64,000 bases of DNA from Mucilaginibacter auburnensis (GTDB lineage Bacteria > Bacteroidota > Bacteroidia > Sphingobacteriales > Sphingobacteriaceae). The stretch is from NCBI RefSeq assembly GCF_002797815.1, contig NZ_PGFJ01000001.1, positions 372,001 through 436,000 on the forward strand, read 5' to 3'. A model generated the notes under the pieces. That model was not told the origin of the DNA, did not search any database, and saw only the letters and a list, made by a program, of their open reading frames with translations. This document shows, piece after piece, positions 8,451-16,846 of this stretch (position 1 is its first letter; the number at the start of each line of letters is the position of its first letter). The translations under genes were made by a program, and so were the position numbers.

Positions 8451-8921
8451 ATGAAATCGAGTCGTTTGGTGTATGTTTTAATGGCTTGGTTTGCGCTGGC
8501 ATTATCGGCTTGCTCTGACCCGGGTGCGGTTATTGATAACAATACCGAAATGCCTAACAAAGTGTGGGCTTACAGTAACCGCGTTGGCTACAATTTTAAA
8601 ATTGATGATGCCAACGCCAGCTACAACTGCTACGTAAACCTGCGTGTAACCGGCAATTATAAATACTCCAACTTGTTTGTGCTGATAACCGATCCGGTTA
8701 AAAAGAATGCCACTACCCGTTATGAGCTAAAACTGGCCCAGCCCGACGGGCAATGGCTGGGCAAAGGCTCGGGTAATCTGTATAGCTTCCGAATACCGTT
8801 TAAGCTAAATTATAAGTTCCCTGCAGCCGGTTCTTATTACATCCGCATAGAACAAAACATGCGGGATAACCCGCTGCATGAGGTAAGCGATGTGGGTTTG
8901 CGGGTGGAGAAAGCAAAGTAA
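8451..8921 (+). CDS. gldH: Gliding motility lipoprotein GldH
   Basis: A 156-residue lipoprotein (MKSSRLVYVLMAWFALALSAC, lipobox LSAC). The body matches GldH: NKVWAYSNRVGYNFKIDD, YKYSNLFVLITDP, YELKLAQPDGQWLGKGSG and FPAAGSYYIRIEQNMRDNPLHEVSDVGLRVEK. GldH is needed for gliding in Flavobacterium but is also kept in non-gliding Bacteroidetes, where its role is unknown. The ATG at 8451 is 2 bases after the PSP1 stop, so translation is probably coupled. A GC-rich palindromic stretch at 8938-8953 may mark the transcript end. Confidence 0.9.
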   Translation: MKSSRLVYVLMAWFALALSACSDPGAVIDNNTEMPNKVWAYSNRVGYNFKIDDANASYNCYVNLRVTGNYKYSNLFVLITDPVKKNATTRYELKLAQPDGQWLGKGSGNLYSFRIPFKLNYKFPAAGSYYIRIEQNMRDNPLHEVSDVGLRVEKAK

Positions 8922-9064
8922 TTACACTTACGTGTCCCACGCGCATATGCGTGTTAACTTATTTTCAGTAAATTTAATTGATTTTAACATGTTAAAATAA
9001 GCATGTTAGCGGCCATTTGTATATTGCGCTTCACTACTTTTCAGTCCATTATACCCGCTTCCAT

Positions 9065-9107
9065 GTTTTTTGGTCCACCGTTTGGGACACCTTTCAATAC
9101 ACTAAGT
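9065..9107. repeat. Copy A of a two-copy spaced motif (possible recombination site)
   Basis: A T-run is followed by GGTCCACC-N3-TGGGACA-N8-TACACTAAGT. The same three blocks with identical spacing occur at 55214-55255, while the bases between differ. The first two blocks form an imperfect inverted repeat, as at core sites of tyrosine recombinases. The identity of the element is not known. It lies in the otherwise empty 260-base gap between gldH and the TPR gene. Confidence 0.5.
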
Positions 9108-9181
9108 AAAATACCTGCCACGTTAGATTGCCTTTTATATTTTTCTCCAAATTGCTATATTAGAACAACTTTTTCCTCGTC

Positions 9182-10465
9182 ATGAAATACTTATTCATTG
9201 CCTTCCTTTGCGCGCCCTTTTTTTCATTTGCTCAGTCAGCAAATACCGATAGTGTAAAAAACGAAAATACCGTTGCCTATTACACCAAAGTAATTGATAA
9301 AACCCCTAAAGATGCTGATGCCTACTATAAAAGAGGTGTGGCTTACCGTAAACTTAATAAACTAAAAAACGCGCTTCAGGACCTGGATAAAGCCATAACC
9401 CTTAACTCAAAAGATGACGACATATGGGTTGAGCGCGGAATTGTTAAACATGACCAGGAAAATTATGACGGCGCTATTGCCGACTATACCAAAGCAATAG
9501 CCATAAAGCCTACCGCAAACGCTTTTTACGAGCGGGCCCTTTCTAAACGCTGGAAGGGTGATTATAAAAGCGCTATTGCGGATTACACACAAGCTATTGC
9601 GCTTGACCCGAAAAACGATACTTATTATTTAGGAAGAGGTATTGCCAAAAAACTTTTGGAAGATTATAAATCGGCTATTGAAGACTTTACGCAAACCATA
9701 GCTTTAAATGATAAAAGCCTGAATGCTTTCTACCATCGCGCGCTGTCAAAAGACGGATTGGAAGATTATAAAGGCGCCATTGAAGATTTAAATGCCGCGC
9801 TTGCCATTAACCCTAACGACGAGGATTGCTATTACGAGTTAGGCAATGTTAAGAAGCATATGAAAGATACGGATGGCGCTGTTGCTGCTTATAACAAGGC
9901 CATAGAGCTTTATCCGGGCTATAATGGCGCGTATAATGCACGAGGCATAATCAAATTTGATAAAGACGATTTTACCGGCGCCTTGGCAGATTATAATAAA
10001 GCCATTGAGCTTAACCCCAAATTTGCCAGCAGCTATTATAACCGCGGACTGGTATATGACAAGTTGGAACGATCAAATGACGCGATCGAGAATTATAGCA
10101 CGTATATTGAACTGGAACCGACAGATCCGGACGGCTACTTTAAACGCGCCAACGCCAAACTGGAGTTAGACGATGATAAAGGTGGTATTGAAGATTACAA
10201 CACCGTTATTAAATTAGACCCTAAATTTAGAAATGCCTATCACAACCGTGGCGTTGCCAAACGTAATCTGGATGACTATAAAGGCGCTTTAGCGGACTAT
10301 AACAAAGCCATTGAACTGTATGCCGAAGACGGTAGTACTTTTAATAACCGCGGCTACGTAAAACATATGTTAAAGGATGACAAGGGTGCTTGCGAAGATT
10401 TTAAAAAAGGCGCTGACCTTGGCGACAAAGATGCGGCCGACAACCTGGCCGAGTTTTGTAAGTAA
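9182..10465 (+). CDS. Exported tetratricopeptide-repeat protein
   Basis: A 427-residue exported protein with a signal peptide (MKYLFIAFLCAPFFSFAQ) followed by about eleven 34-residue TPR units from residue 35 to the end. Each has the pattern …AYYKRGVAYRKLNKLKNALQDLDKAITLNSKD…, with W/Y, G, Y, A and P at the usual places. A final partial unit has Cys (KGACEDFKKGADLGDKDAA), which is typical of Bacteroidetes TPR proteins. TPRs mediate protein-protein contacts, so it is probably a periplasmic scaffold; partner unknown. It is transcribed alone or with rmuC (60 bases downstream). Confidence 0.88.
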   Translation: MKYLFIAFLCAPFFSFAQSANTDSVKNENTVAYYTKVIDKTPKDADAYYKRGVAYRKLNKLKNALQDLDKAITLNSKDDDIWVERGIVKHDQENYDGAIADYTKAIAIKPTANAFYERALSKRWKGDYKSAIADYTQAIALDPKNDTYYLGRGIAKKLLEDYKSAIEDFTQTIALNDKSLNAFYHRALSKDGLEDYKGAIEDLNAALAINPNDEDCYYELGNVKKHMKDTDGAVAAYNKAIELYPGYNGAYNARGIIKFDKDDFTGALADYNKAIELNPKFASSYYNRGLVYDKLERSNDAIENYSTYIELEPTDPDGYFKRANAKLELDDDKGGIEDYNTVIKLDPKFRNAYHNRGVAKRNLDDYKGALADYNKAIELYAEDGSTFNNRGYVKHMLKDDKGACEDFKKGADLGDKDAADNLAEFCK

Positions 10466-10525
10466 AATAATTCTGCCGTTTTTATAACTATTTCCTACCT
10501 TCGTTTTGCTAATATTTTTATCAAA

Positions 10526-11908
10526 ATGGATCTGGTTATACTTGCTTTCGCTCTCGTTGTTCTGGTTGTTGCTGTAGTGTTGTTTCTGAAACGACCTAAA
10601 GCTGTTGGCCAAATTTCAGAAGAAGATTTTAGCCGTTTGAAAGCGGAAGCTGAGCAGCTTAAAATATCATTGGCCATTGCTGAGCAAAAAGCGCTTGGTG
10701 TTATGGCTGAAAAAGAAAGCATTACGCAACTGCTAAAGGAGGAGAAAGAACGCCTGCTTGAAGAACTATTGTCTGTACGCACCAATTTAGATGCAGCCAA
10801 TCAGTCGTTGGAAAGTGCGCGTTCCTACTATAAATCTCAACAAGAGAAAATTCAGGAGCAAAAGGGGGAAATAGAGCAAATTCGCAATCACTTTCAAAAA
10901 GAATTTGAGAACGTTGCCGAAAAACTCCTTAAAGAGAAATCAAAAGAATTTATTGATGTAAACCGCAGCAATCTGGATATTATCCTCAATCCGCTTAAAG
11001 AAAACCTGAAAGCATTTGAAGACAAAGTGGATAAGGTTTACAACATGGAAGCCGCCGAACGCAATACCATGAAGGGGGTAATAACCCAGTTAATGGAGCT
11101 GAACAAGCAAATAAGCGACGAGGCCAGCAACCTGACCAAAGCCCTAAAAGGCGACAATAAAAAACAGGGTAACTGGGGAGAGGTGATACTGGAGAAAGTA
11201 CTGGAACGCTCGGGCCTGGTGCGCGACAGGGAGTACCGCCTGCAGGCCAGTATAACCGGCCTGGATGGCACCCGCTTACAGCCGGATGCTATTATTGACC
11301 TGCCGGATAACAAACACCTTGTGATCGACTCAAAAGTATCATTAATAGCTTATGAGCGTTTGGTGAATTGCGATACCGAAGATGAAAGGAAACTGTTCTC
11401 AAAAGCACACGTGGAGTCCATCCGTGGGCATGTGCATAACCTGTCCACCAAAAATTATCACGATCTGTACCAGATCAACTCGCCCGATTTTGTGTTGCTT
11501 TTTGTTCCAATAGAATCGTCATTCAGTTTGGCGGTTCAGATAGATTCGGAGCTTTTCAGCGATGCGTGGGATAAACGGGTGGTAATTGTAAGTCCTTCTA
11601 CCCTGCTGGCCACCCTGCGCACCATTGCCAGCATGTGGAAACAGGAACGTCAGAATAAAAACGTGTTGGAAATTGCCCGTTTAAGCGGCGCTATGTATGA
11701 TAAATTTGTTGGCTTTGTTGCCGATATGGAAAGCATTGGCAAAAACATTAAACAAAGCCAAACCGCGTATGACGCCGCATTGAATAAACTGACTGATGGC
11801 AACGGTAACCTAACCCGTACAGCTGAGAAAATACGCAGCCTTGGCGCTAAGGCTAATAAGCAGATAGACCAGAAATACATTGGTGATGAAACAGAAGAGG
11901 AGGCTTAA
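10526..11908 (+). CDS. rmuC: DNA recombination protein RmuC
   Basis: A 460-residue RmuC-family protein; the E. coli relative limits inversion at short repeats and contains a nuclease-like fold. An N-terminal membrane anchor (LVILAFALVVLVVAVVLFL, 3-21) leads into a long coiled coil (about 30-135: EEDFSRLKAEAEQLKISL). The core has KKQGNWGEVILEKVLERSGL, LQPDAIIDLPDNKHLVIDSKVSL and FVPIESSFSLA, all RmuC signatures; the Asp and Lys of the IDSK strand fit a PD-(D/E)xK-like site. Length is usual. A terminator stem starts inside the last codons. Confidence 0.93.
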   Translation: MDLVILAFALVVLVVAVVLFLKRPKAVGQISEEDFSRLKAEAEQLKISLAIAEQKALGVMAEKESITQLLKEEKERLLEELLSVRTNLDAANQSLESARSYYKSQQEKIQEQKGEIEQIRNHFQKEFENVAEKLLKEKSKEFIDVNRSNLDIILNPLKENLKAFEDKVDKVYNMEAAERNTMKGVITQLMELNKQISDEASNLTKALKGDNKKQGNWGEVILEKVLERSGLVRDREYRLQASITGLDGTRLQPDAIIDLPDNKHLVIDSKVSLIAYERLVNCDTEDERKLFSKAHVESIRGHVHNLSTKNYHDLYQINSPDFVLLFVPIESSFSLAVQIDSELFSDAWDKRVVIVSPSTLLATLRTIASMWKQERQNKNVLEIARLSGAMYDKFVGFVADMESIGKNIKQSQTAYDAALNKLTDGNGNLTRTAEKIRSLGAKANKQIDQKYIGDETEEEA

Positions 11909-11922
11909 TGTGCCTCCTCTTC
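11894..11922 (+). terminator. Stem-loop spanning the rmuC stop codon
   Basis: Perfect 11-bp stem GAAGAGGAGGC / GCCTCCTCTTC with a 7-base loop that contains the rmuC TAA. The left arm encodes the last Glu residues of RmuC. Only a short T-rich stretch follows (ATGGTTTG), so its termination efficiency is uncertain. Confidence 0.5.
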
Positions 11923-11945
11923 ATGGTTTGTCGTCAATCGTTTAT

Positions 11946-12238
11946 TTAACCCTGTGATTCGTGCCTTAAATCTGCTTCATTATACTGTGCAATCCAGCAT
12001 TGATCTATGCCGCTATATTTAATAACAGCTTTAACTATATTCTATACTTGTTTCCATGCTCGTCTTCATCATCATTCCAAATTGAAAATGTAAGACCATC
12101 TTTCAGGGTTATATTCTTATTCTTTAGTTCTTCGATTGTGCCGTTACATATAAGACGAACACCATCTTGTCCACTATTTTGAAAATCAACCCAAAGCGTT
12201 TCCAATATCCTGAACGATTGATTAGTCTGGCGATTAAA
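11946..12238 (-). pseudogene. Frameshifted relict of a small acidic cytoplasmic protein gene
   Basis: Read on the minus strand, 12238-12035 encodes an open stretch with a good protein look (LETLWVDFQNSGQDGVRL, then GTIEELKNKNITLKDGL and FSIWNDDEDEHGNKYRI) ending at TAG. In the next frame, starting at 12035, the sequence continues as VKAVIKYSGIDQCWIAQYN…LRHESQG and stops at 11946-11948. Joined, these give a coherent protein of about 95 residues. No ATG precedes the first part; an in-frame TAA stands at 12239-12241 and only a TTG (12203-12205) could start it. I infer a decayed gene of a small Bacteroidetes protein family I remember only vaguely; a sequencing slip at about 12035 is the alternative. 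Confidence 0.6.
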
Positions 12239-12251
12239 TTAACAACTAAAA

Positions 12252-13106
12252 CTATTTCTTGGTTACCTTAACATCCATTATAGCTAACCCTTTCATATCT
12301 CCTGATATGGGTGTTCCACCTGTACTCATTTTAAAGTTAAAATCCATATTGGTTTTAGAGCTTACCGGAAATTTTTCAGCAATATCATAAACCATTTCTC
12401 CTTTTCCCCCACCTTTCATCACCATTTCCCCTGTCTGCGGCATAGCCATTTTCATGTCTACCACTTGATCAATATCAAACGTGGCCTGGTTGCCCTGTAT
12501 GCTTTTTAGCGTATATTTTACCTTGGTCATTACCTGGGTGTTGTTGCCGGCAATTGGAACGCTCAAAGGTGTTTCCTGTGTGAAGGTGTCGCCCACTTTC
12601 AAAGTAGTATCCGGGAAATTGAATTGATTAAAAACCTGAGAAAGTATTTGTTCGGCTTCTGCCTTTTTAGCGGCTTCAAGGGTTCCACCTTCAAGGCCGT
12701 CAATTTCAATTTTTTTAGTTTGGTTAGCATAGTGGCCCAACAGACTTACACCTGTAATGCTGCTTTGCGGCAAAGGCAATGCCTGTCCATTCATTGACCC
12801 ACTCATAGCAACTTCCTTGTAAGTCATTTTAAAGGGTACATCCTTTTTTGCATCCTGTGCTTTGGTGTTTATATCAAAGCCCATATTCATGTTCATTTTC
12901 ATTAACATGGCTGCCGGCTGTCCGGCATCCTTCATGGCTTTAGCCACGCTGGCGTCGTCAATGTTCATATTCATGTCCATATCCATTTTGTAAGATGTGG
13001 CATAAGTACGCATGGGTAAATATTTTACGCTGAATTTAACAGATTGCTGGGCTAAAACGCCTTGCGCAAAAAAGCAGGCTAAGCCCAAAATGAAAGCTTT
13101 TTTCAT
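12252..13106 (-). CDS. Exported protein of unknown function (DUF6263-like)
   Basis: A 284-residue exported protein with signal peptide MKKAFILGLACFFAQGVLAQ. The body is rich in Met and alternates strands such as YKMDMDMNMNIDD, MKMNMNMGFDINTK and VDMKMAMPQTGEMVMKG, ending ISGDMKGLAIMDVKVTKK. The order of strands, a GTFTQE-like VGDTFTQETPLSVP segment and a conserved MVYDIAEKFPVSSKTNMDF are reminiscent of Bacteroidetes DUF6263 proteins; the family name is tentative. Probably periplasmic and beta-rich. The Met-rich strands could bind metal (copper or silver), but the Met pattern may simply reflect strand composition. Confidence 0.7.
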   Translation of the reverse strand: MKKAFILGLACFFAQGVLAQQSVKFSVKYLPMRTYATSYKMDMDMNMNIDDASVAKAMKDAGQPAAMLMKMNMNMGFDINTKAQDAKKDVPFKMTYKEVAMSGSMNGQALPLPQSSITGVSLLGHYANQTKKIEIDGLEGGTLEAAKKAEAEQILSQVFNQFNFPDTTLKVGDTFTQETPLSVPIAGNNTQVMTKVKYTLKSIQGNQATFDIDQVVDMKMAMPQTGEMVMKGGGKGEMVYDIAEKFPVSSKTNMDFNFKMSTGGTPISGDMKGLAIMDVKVTKK

Positions 13107-13140
13107 GGATAAGATTTAATTAGTTTTTTGTGTAAGATAC

Positions 13141-13593
13141 TTATTTCTTTTTCAATTCACTTTTATCAATCACCACATAGATGGTGTCGACAACGCGTCC
13201 TGCACGCTGGTTTTGGTTTTGGAATAACGAAGCCATGTTTTTATCCAGCACCTCAACTTTGGTTACAAAATGATCGGTTTCGCCGCGGTTGTTAAACCAG
13301 TTTTTCCCTTTGGTTTCATGGTAAACCAGCTTTACTTTCCAGCCATGTTGAGCCGCGCTATCAAGTATATTGATCACCTTTTGATCGGGGTTGTTGTTAT
13401 CAATAGAAAAATCAAAAGGTACGCTGCTGTTCATTCCGGTTTGGGTGACATTGAGGTGCCCCTCCCATGATTTCCACCACAGGCCGGTGTAGGAGAACTG
13501 TGTAATAACACCAATGCGCTCTCCATTAGAGTAGTTTTCTGAACAGGATGCAAAAACTACAGCGATCAGTAAAAAAGGTAAAAGTCTTTTCAT
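13141..13593 (-). CDS. Lipoprotein of unknown function
   Basis: A 150-residue lipoprotein (MKRLLPFLLIAVVFASC, Cys 17 followed by Ser-Glu). The body, ENYSNGERIGVITQFSYTGLWWKSWEGHL, then PFDFSIDNNNPDQKVINILDSAAQHGWKVKLVYHE and FVTKVEVLDK, resembles small Bacteroidetes lipoproteins of unknown role. It lies 36 bases after thiL and 34 bases before the DUF6263-like gene, so the three may be co-transcribed. Confidence 0.7.
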   Translation of the reverse strand: MKRLLPFLLIAVVFASCSENYSNGERIGVITQFSYTGLWWKSWEGHLNVTQTGMNSSVPFDFSIDNNNPDQKVINILDSAAQHGWKVKLVYHETKGKNWFNNRGETDHFVTKVEVLDKNMASLFQNQNQRAGRVVDTIYVVIDKSELKKK

Positions 13594-13629
13594 ATACTTT
13601 TAGAGGCGATTGGCTAATTAATGTTACAC

Positions 13630-14688
13630 CTATTCCGCTTCTTTAGGCTTGAACGCGTTCCATCCCTGCGCCTTGATCTCGTGCATGTTACCCGAACGTG
13701 TTACCAGGTTACAGCCCGACGCCGGTTCGGTTATATGGCCAATAATGCTGATGTCCATTTTGAACTTGATCTTGTCGTAATCGGCCTGCCTAACGGTAAA
13801 TAATAGCTCATAGTCTTCTCCCCCGCTTAAAGCGCACACTGTTGGGTCGAGATTAAACTCGCGGGCTGTTTCAAAGGTCATCGGGTCTATCGGGATTTTC
13901 TCCTCATAAATGCTGCAGCCTTTGTTGCTTTGCCTGCAAATGTGTAATATCTCCGAAGCTAAACCGTCAGACACATCTATCATGGCCGTTGGTTTAACCT
14001 CAATATCTTTCAGCAATTCAACAATATCTTTACGGGCTTCTGGCTTTAACTGGCGCTCAACGATGTAGTCTTTTCCTTCCAGATCAGGCTGAATATTTGG
14101 ATTTTCCAGGTAGATCATCTTTTCACGCTCTAAAAGCTGTAAACCTACGTAAGCACCACCCAGATCGCCGGAAACGCAGATAAGGTCACCTTCCTGCGCG
14201 GTATTGCGATATACCACATCTTCGGCATGGGCATACCCTATAGAAGTAACGCTAATCACTAAGCCTTGTTTAGATGCGGAGGTATCACCTCCTACCACAT
14301 CAACGCCATATTTTTTGCAGGCGATGTAAATGCCTTCATATAATTCTTCGATAGCCTCAATAGGAAACTTGCTTGACATGCCGATGGAAACTGTAACCTG
14401 TGTAGCTATACCGTTCATGGCATAAATGTCACTCAGGTTAACCTGTATGGCTTTATAACCCAGGTGCTTCAGCGGTACGTAAGCCAGATCAAAATGTATA
14501 CCTTCCAACAACAGATCTGTTGATACCAGCATTCTTTTACCGCCGGTATCTAAAACTGCGGCATCATCACCCACACCTTTTATGGTTCCTGGCTGTACCA
14601 GTTCAATATTGTCTGTTAAATGTTTTATTAAACCGAACTCGCCTAAAGCCTCTATATTGGTTTTCTCTTTATTATCAAACATTGCCAT
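13630..14688 (-). CDS. thiL: Thiamine-phosphate kinase
   Basis: A 352-residue enzyme that phosphorylates thiamine monophosphate to thiamine diphosphate with ATP, the last step of the pathway. It has the AIRS-kinase fold: GEFGLIKHLT, GVGDDAAVLD (about 39-48), STDLLLEGIHFDL, NLSDIYAMNGIATQ, VGGDTSASKQGLVISVT, GDLICVSGDLGGA, AMIDVSDGLASEILHIC and CALSGGEDYELLFTV. All metal-binding Asp motifs are present. The start is the ATG at 14688; an in-frame ATG at 14682 is a possible alternative. No other thiamine gene and no TPP riboswitch is seen nearby. Confidence 0.95.
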   Translation of the reverse strand: MAMFDNKEKTNIEALGEFGLIKHLTDNIELVQPGTIKGVGDDAAVLDTGGKRMLVSTDLLLEGIHFDLAYVPLKHLGYKAIQVNLSDIYAMNGIATQVTVSIGMSSKFPIEAIEELYEGIYIACKKYGVDVVGGDTSASKQGLVISVTSIGYAHAEDVVYRNTAQEGDLICVSGDLGGAYVGLQLLEREKMIYLENPNIQPDLEGKDYIVERQLKPEARKDIVELLKDIEVKPTAMIDVSDGLASEILHICRQSNKGCSIYEEKIPIDPMTFETAREFNLDPTVCALSGGEDYELLFTVRQADYDKIKFKMDISIIGHITEPASGCNLVTRSGNMHEIKAQGWNAFKPKEAE

Positions 14689-14790
14689 AATACCTGTTTT
14701 CGCCTTAGCAAAAATACAAAACCCTGTTCAATTGCAGCCTTGAATGCTTTTATTAAGTTTGACCGTTGTTTTAAATAGGTCTTTAAGCCG

Positions 14791-16239
14791 ATGCGCCGGA
14801 GTTATTTTTCTATTTTTTTACTTGTAAGTACCTTGTTTGGCTGCAATTATACTGCGCCTAAGCAAGAGCTTGTGCGTGTGCAGCATTTTGTGAATACTGT
14901 ACCTGCTTTGCAACCAACAGCATACACCATTACCGAAGATTTTGAAACCGGCGAAAAATCTAATTACAAAAAAGCCGATGTTAAGCTGATAACCGGCAGC
15001 TGGACATTTAAAGATGCGCTAATTGGCGAAGACAGTACTGATGTTAAAAACGGGAAAAAATCTGTTCGGTTAAGAAATGGTTTCATAGGCATGAACTTTG
15101 ATCTGGCCGAGGTAAAGCAGATCAGTATCAAACATTCTAAATATGGAAAAGACGCTGATGCTAAGTGGCAGTTGTATTTTTCAATAGATAGTGGCTCAAC
15201 CTATATTCCTTTAGGTAAACCTGTTACTGATACTGCCACTGCCTTAAGTACAGATCAATTTTCTTTCAACATCAATAAACCGGCGCGTTTTAAGCTCGTT
15301 AAAAACGGTTCTTCCCGCATAAATATTGATGACATTACGTTTAAAGGCTCGGGTGATGCCGGCATATTGATGGGTATTCCCGAGGTACAAACGCCTGATA
15401 CTTCCAAGGCATTACCCGCTGCTGTAAGAGGCGTAGTTATTGGTAAAGATGCGCCGCCTGTAACAGGCGACAACAGCAATATGTTATTTGGCAATCCATC
15501 GGGCGCGCAAACGGTTGTGGCCATGGCCGATAATTATTTGATGGATATGGGTTATTATATAGAATCATACAATAACTCAAAATCCTGTCCTAACTGGGTA
15601 AGCTGGCATTTAGATGCCGCAAATATCAATAACACCGCCCCTCGCCTGGATAATTTTGCAGCATACAATGGCTTACCCAACGGATGGTTCGCTGTGAAAA
15701 ACAACAGTTACAGCTATAACAAATATGGCTTTGACCGCGGCCATAACTGCCCCTCTGCCGATAGGACAAGTTCTACTAATGCCAACGCAGCTACTTTTTT
15801 AATGACCAACATGATTCCGCAGGCCCCCAATAATAACCAACATACCTGGGGAAATTTTGAGGATTACCTGCGTTCGCTGGTTTTGCAGGGTAATGAGGTT
15901 TATGTAATTATGGGCAGTTACGGTACCGGCGGAACGGGAGCTAAAGGTTATTTTACCAACATAGCATCCGGAACTAACAAAATAAACGTGCCGGCTAACA
16001 TCTGGAAGGTCGCGTTGATTATCCCGGCGGGTAATAATGATCTGCAACGTGTAAACGCAGCAACCCGTATCATTGCTATTAACACTCCCAACAATAACAA
16101 TGTTAATAACCGTTGGGAATATTACTTAGTAAGTGTCAGAGACATTGAAATGGCAACGGGCTACAATTTGTTTTCCAACCTGCCACAACACCTGCAGGAT
16201 GCTCTTGAAAATAATAAAAGGGCTACAGCACTGCCATAA
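14791..16239 (+). CDS. Exported DNA/RNA non-specific endonuclease (DRGH family)
   Basis: A 482-residue lipoprotein (LFGC lipobox at about 18). Residues about 40-190 form a beta-rich domain (TITEDFETGEKSNYKKADVKL…SWTFKDALIG) like the lectin- or MAM-type domains often fused to exported nucleases. The catalytic part, about 255-470, is the betabeta-alpha-metal nuclease of the NUC1 family: YGFDRGHNCPSADRTSS (catalytic His at about 318), then FLMTNMIPQAPNNNQHTWGNFE, with the metal-binding Asn, and VYVIMGSYG. It probably degrades extracellular nucleic acid for nutrition. It is a single gene with its own terminator. Confidence 0.9.
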   Translation: MRRSYFSIFLLVSTLFGCNYTAPKQELVRVQHFVNTVPALQPTAYTITEDFETGEKSNYKKADVKLITGSWTFKDALIGEDSTDVKNGKKSVRLRNGFIGMNFDLAEVKQISIKHSKYGKDADAKWQLYFSIDSGSTYIPLGKPVTDTATALSTDQFSFNINKPARFKLVKNGSSRINIDDITFKGSGDAGILMGIPEVQTPDTSKALPAAVRGVVIGKDAPPVTGDNSNMLFGNPSGAQTVVAMADNYLMDMGYYIESYNNSKSCPNWVSWHLDAANINNTAPRLDNFAAYNGLPNGWFAVKNNSYSYNKYGFDRGHNCPSADRTSSTNANAATFLMTNMIPQAPNNNQHTWGNFEDYLRSLVLQGNEVYVIMGSYGTGGTGAKGYFTNIASGTNKINVPANIWKVALIIPAGNNDLQRVNAATRIIAINTPNNNNVNNRWEYYLVSVRDIEMATGYNLFSNLPQHLQDALENNKRATALP

Positions 16240-16258
16240 CCCTCACTAACTATTTCTA

Positions 16259-16281
16259 CCGGCGAAGCCGGAAAATTTTTT
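16259..16281 (+). terminator. Terminator of the exported nuclease gene
   Basis: GC-rich hairpin CCGGC-GAA-GCCGG followed by AAAATTTTTT, 19 bases after the stop codon. Confidence 0.7.
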
Positions 16282-16323
16282 AGAATTTAAAGTCTACCAA
16301 TGCTCAAACGTAAGTAAGTAAAA

Positions 16324-16349
16324 AAGCCTGGCTAAGTTTAACCAGGCTT
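16324..16349 (-). terminator. Terminator of the small exported protein gene
   Basis: 8-bp stem AAGCCTGG / CCAGGCTT with a 10-base loop; on the minus strand it is followed by a TTTTTT run, 39 bases after the stop codon at 16388. With the previous hairpin it separates two convergent genes. Confidence 0.7.
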
Positions 16350-16387
16350 ACCAAAAATAGCCAATAAAGCTTTATTCTAAGATTAGT

Positions 16388-16771
16388 TTAATAATTAAGT
16401 GTTGCCCATCCATCTAAGCCAAAAACTTCAAGATTTACTCCCACCGTGCTGGATTGATTAACAGTACCTATTACATGATAAAAATTAGCGCTATCATTAC
16501 CAGGGCCTCCATATTGATTGGAGAACTGATGCCAACCGGTGGCGTCGGTATAAACAACGTCTGTGAAACAAAAAGCGTCGCTAACGGCTTGATTTGATGT
16601 GCCACCCGAAATTGTTACATAATTGTAGTAATCGCTTATATACACGCTGTCATAAACTCCCGTCTCTGCAGGTCCGCTCGGGTAAAATCCGCTTGCCGAT
16701 AAATAGAGCTGCCCCGCAAAACTGTTTGAAATAAAACAAAGTATCGCAATAATTAAAAAAGTTTTTTTCAT
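16388..16771 (-). CDS. Small exported protein of unknown function
   Basis: A 127-residue exported protein (signal peptide MKKTFLIIAILCFISNSFAG). The mature part is rich in Tyr, Gly, Ser and Asn with a strand pattern (YDSVYISDYYNYVTISGG, VIGTVNQSSTVGVNLEVFG). No family was recognised. It is transcribed with or just after the PPIase-type lipoprotein gene (75 bases). Its real nature is supported by the signal peptide and the terminator. Confidence 0.65.
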   Translation of the reverse strand: MKKTFLIIAILCFISNSFAGQLYLSASGFYPSGPAETGVYDSVYISDYYNYVTISGGTSNQAVSDAFCFTDVVYTDATGWHQFSNQYGGPGNDSANFYHVIGTVNQSSTVGVNLEVFGLDGWATLNY

Positions 16772-16846
16772 GATTTTAGATTTAAATTGGAATTATATAA
16801 TAAGGCTATTGTTGGTTCATTTATAGTGATAGTACTTATGGGGTAT

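Noticed and set aside
12000..12182. 60-codon plus-strand frame in the rmuC–DUF6263 gap
   Set aside because: It is antisense to the relict minus-strand gene and its sequence (Phe/Ser/Ile-rich) has no protein look.
13630..14688. TPP riboswitch for thiL
   Set aside because: No THI-element-like sequence was seen in the short gap before the gene.
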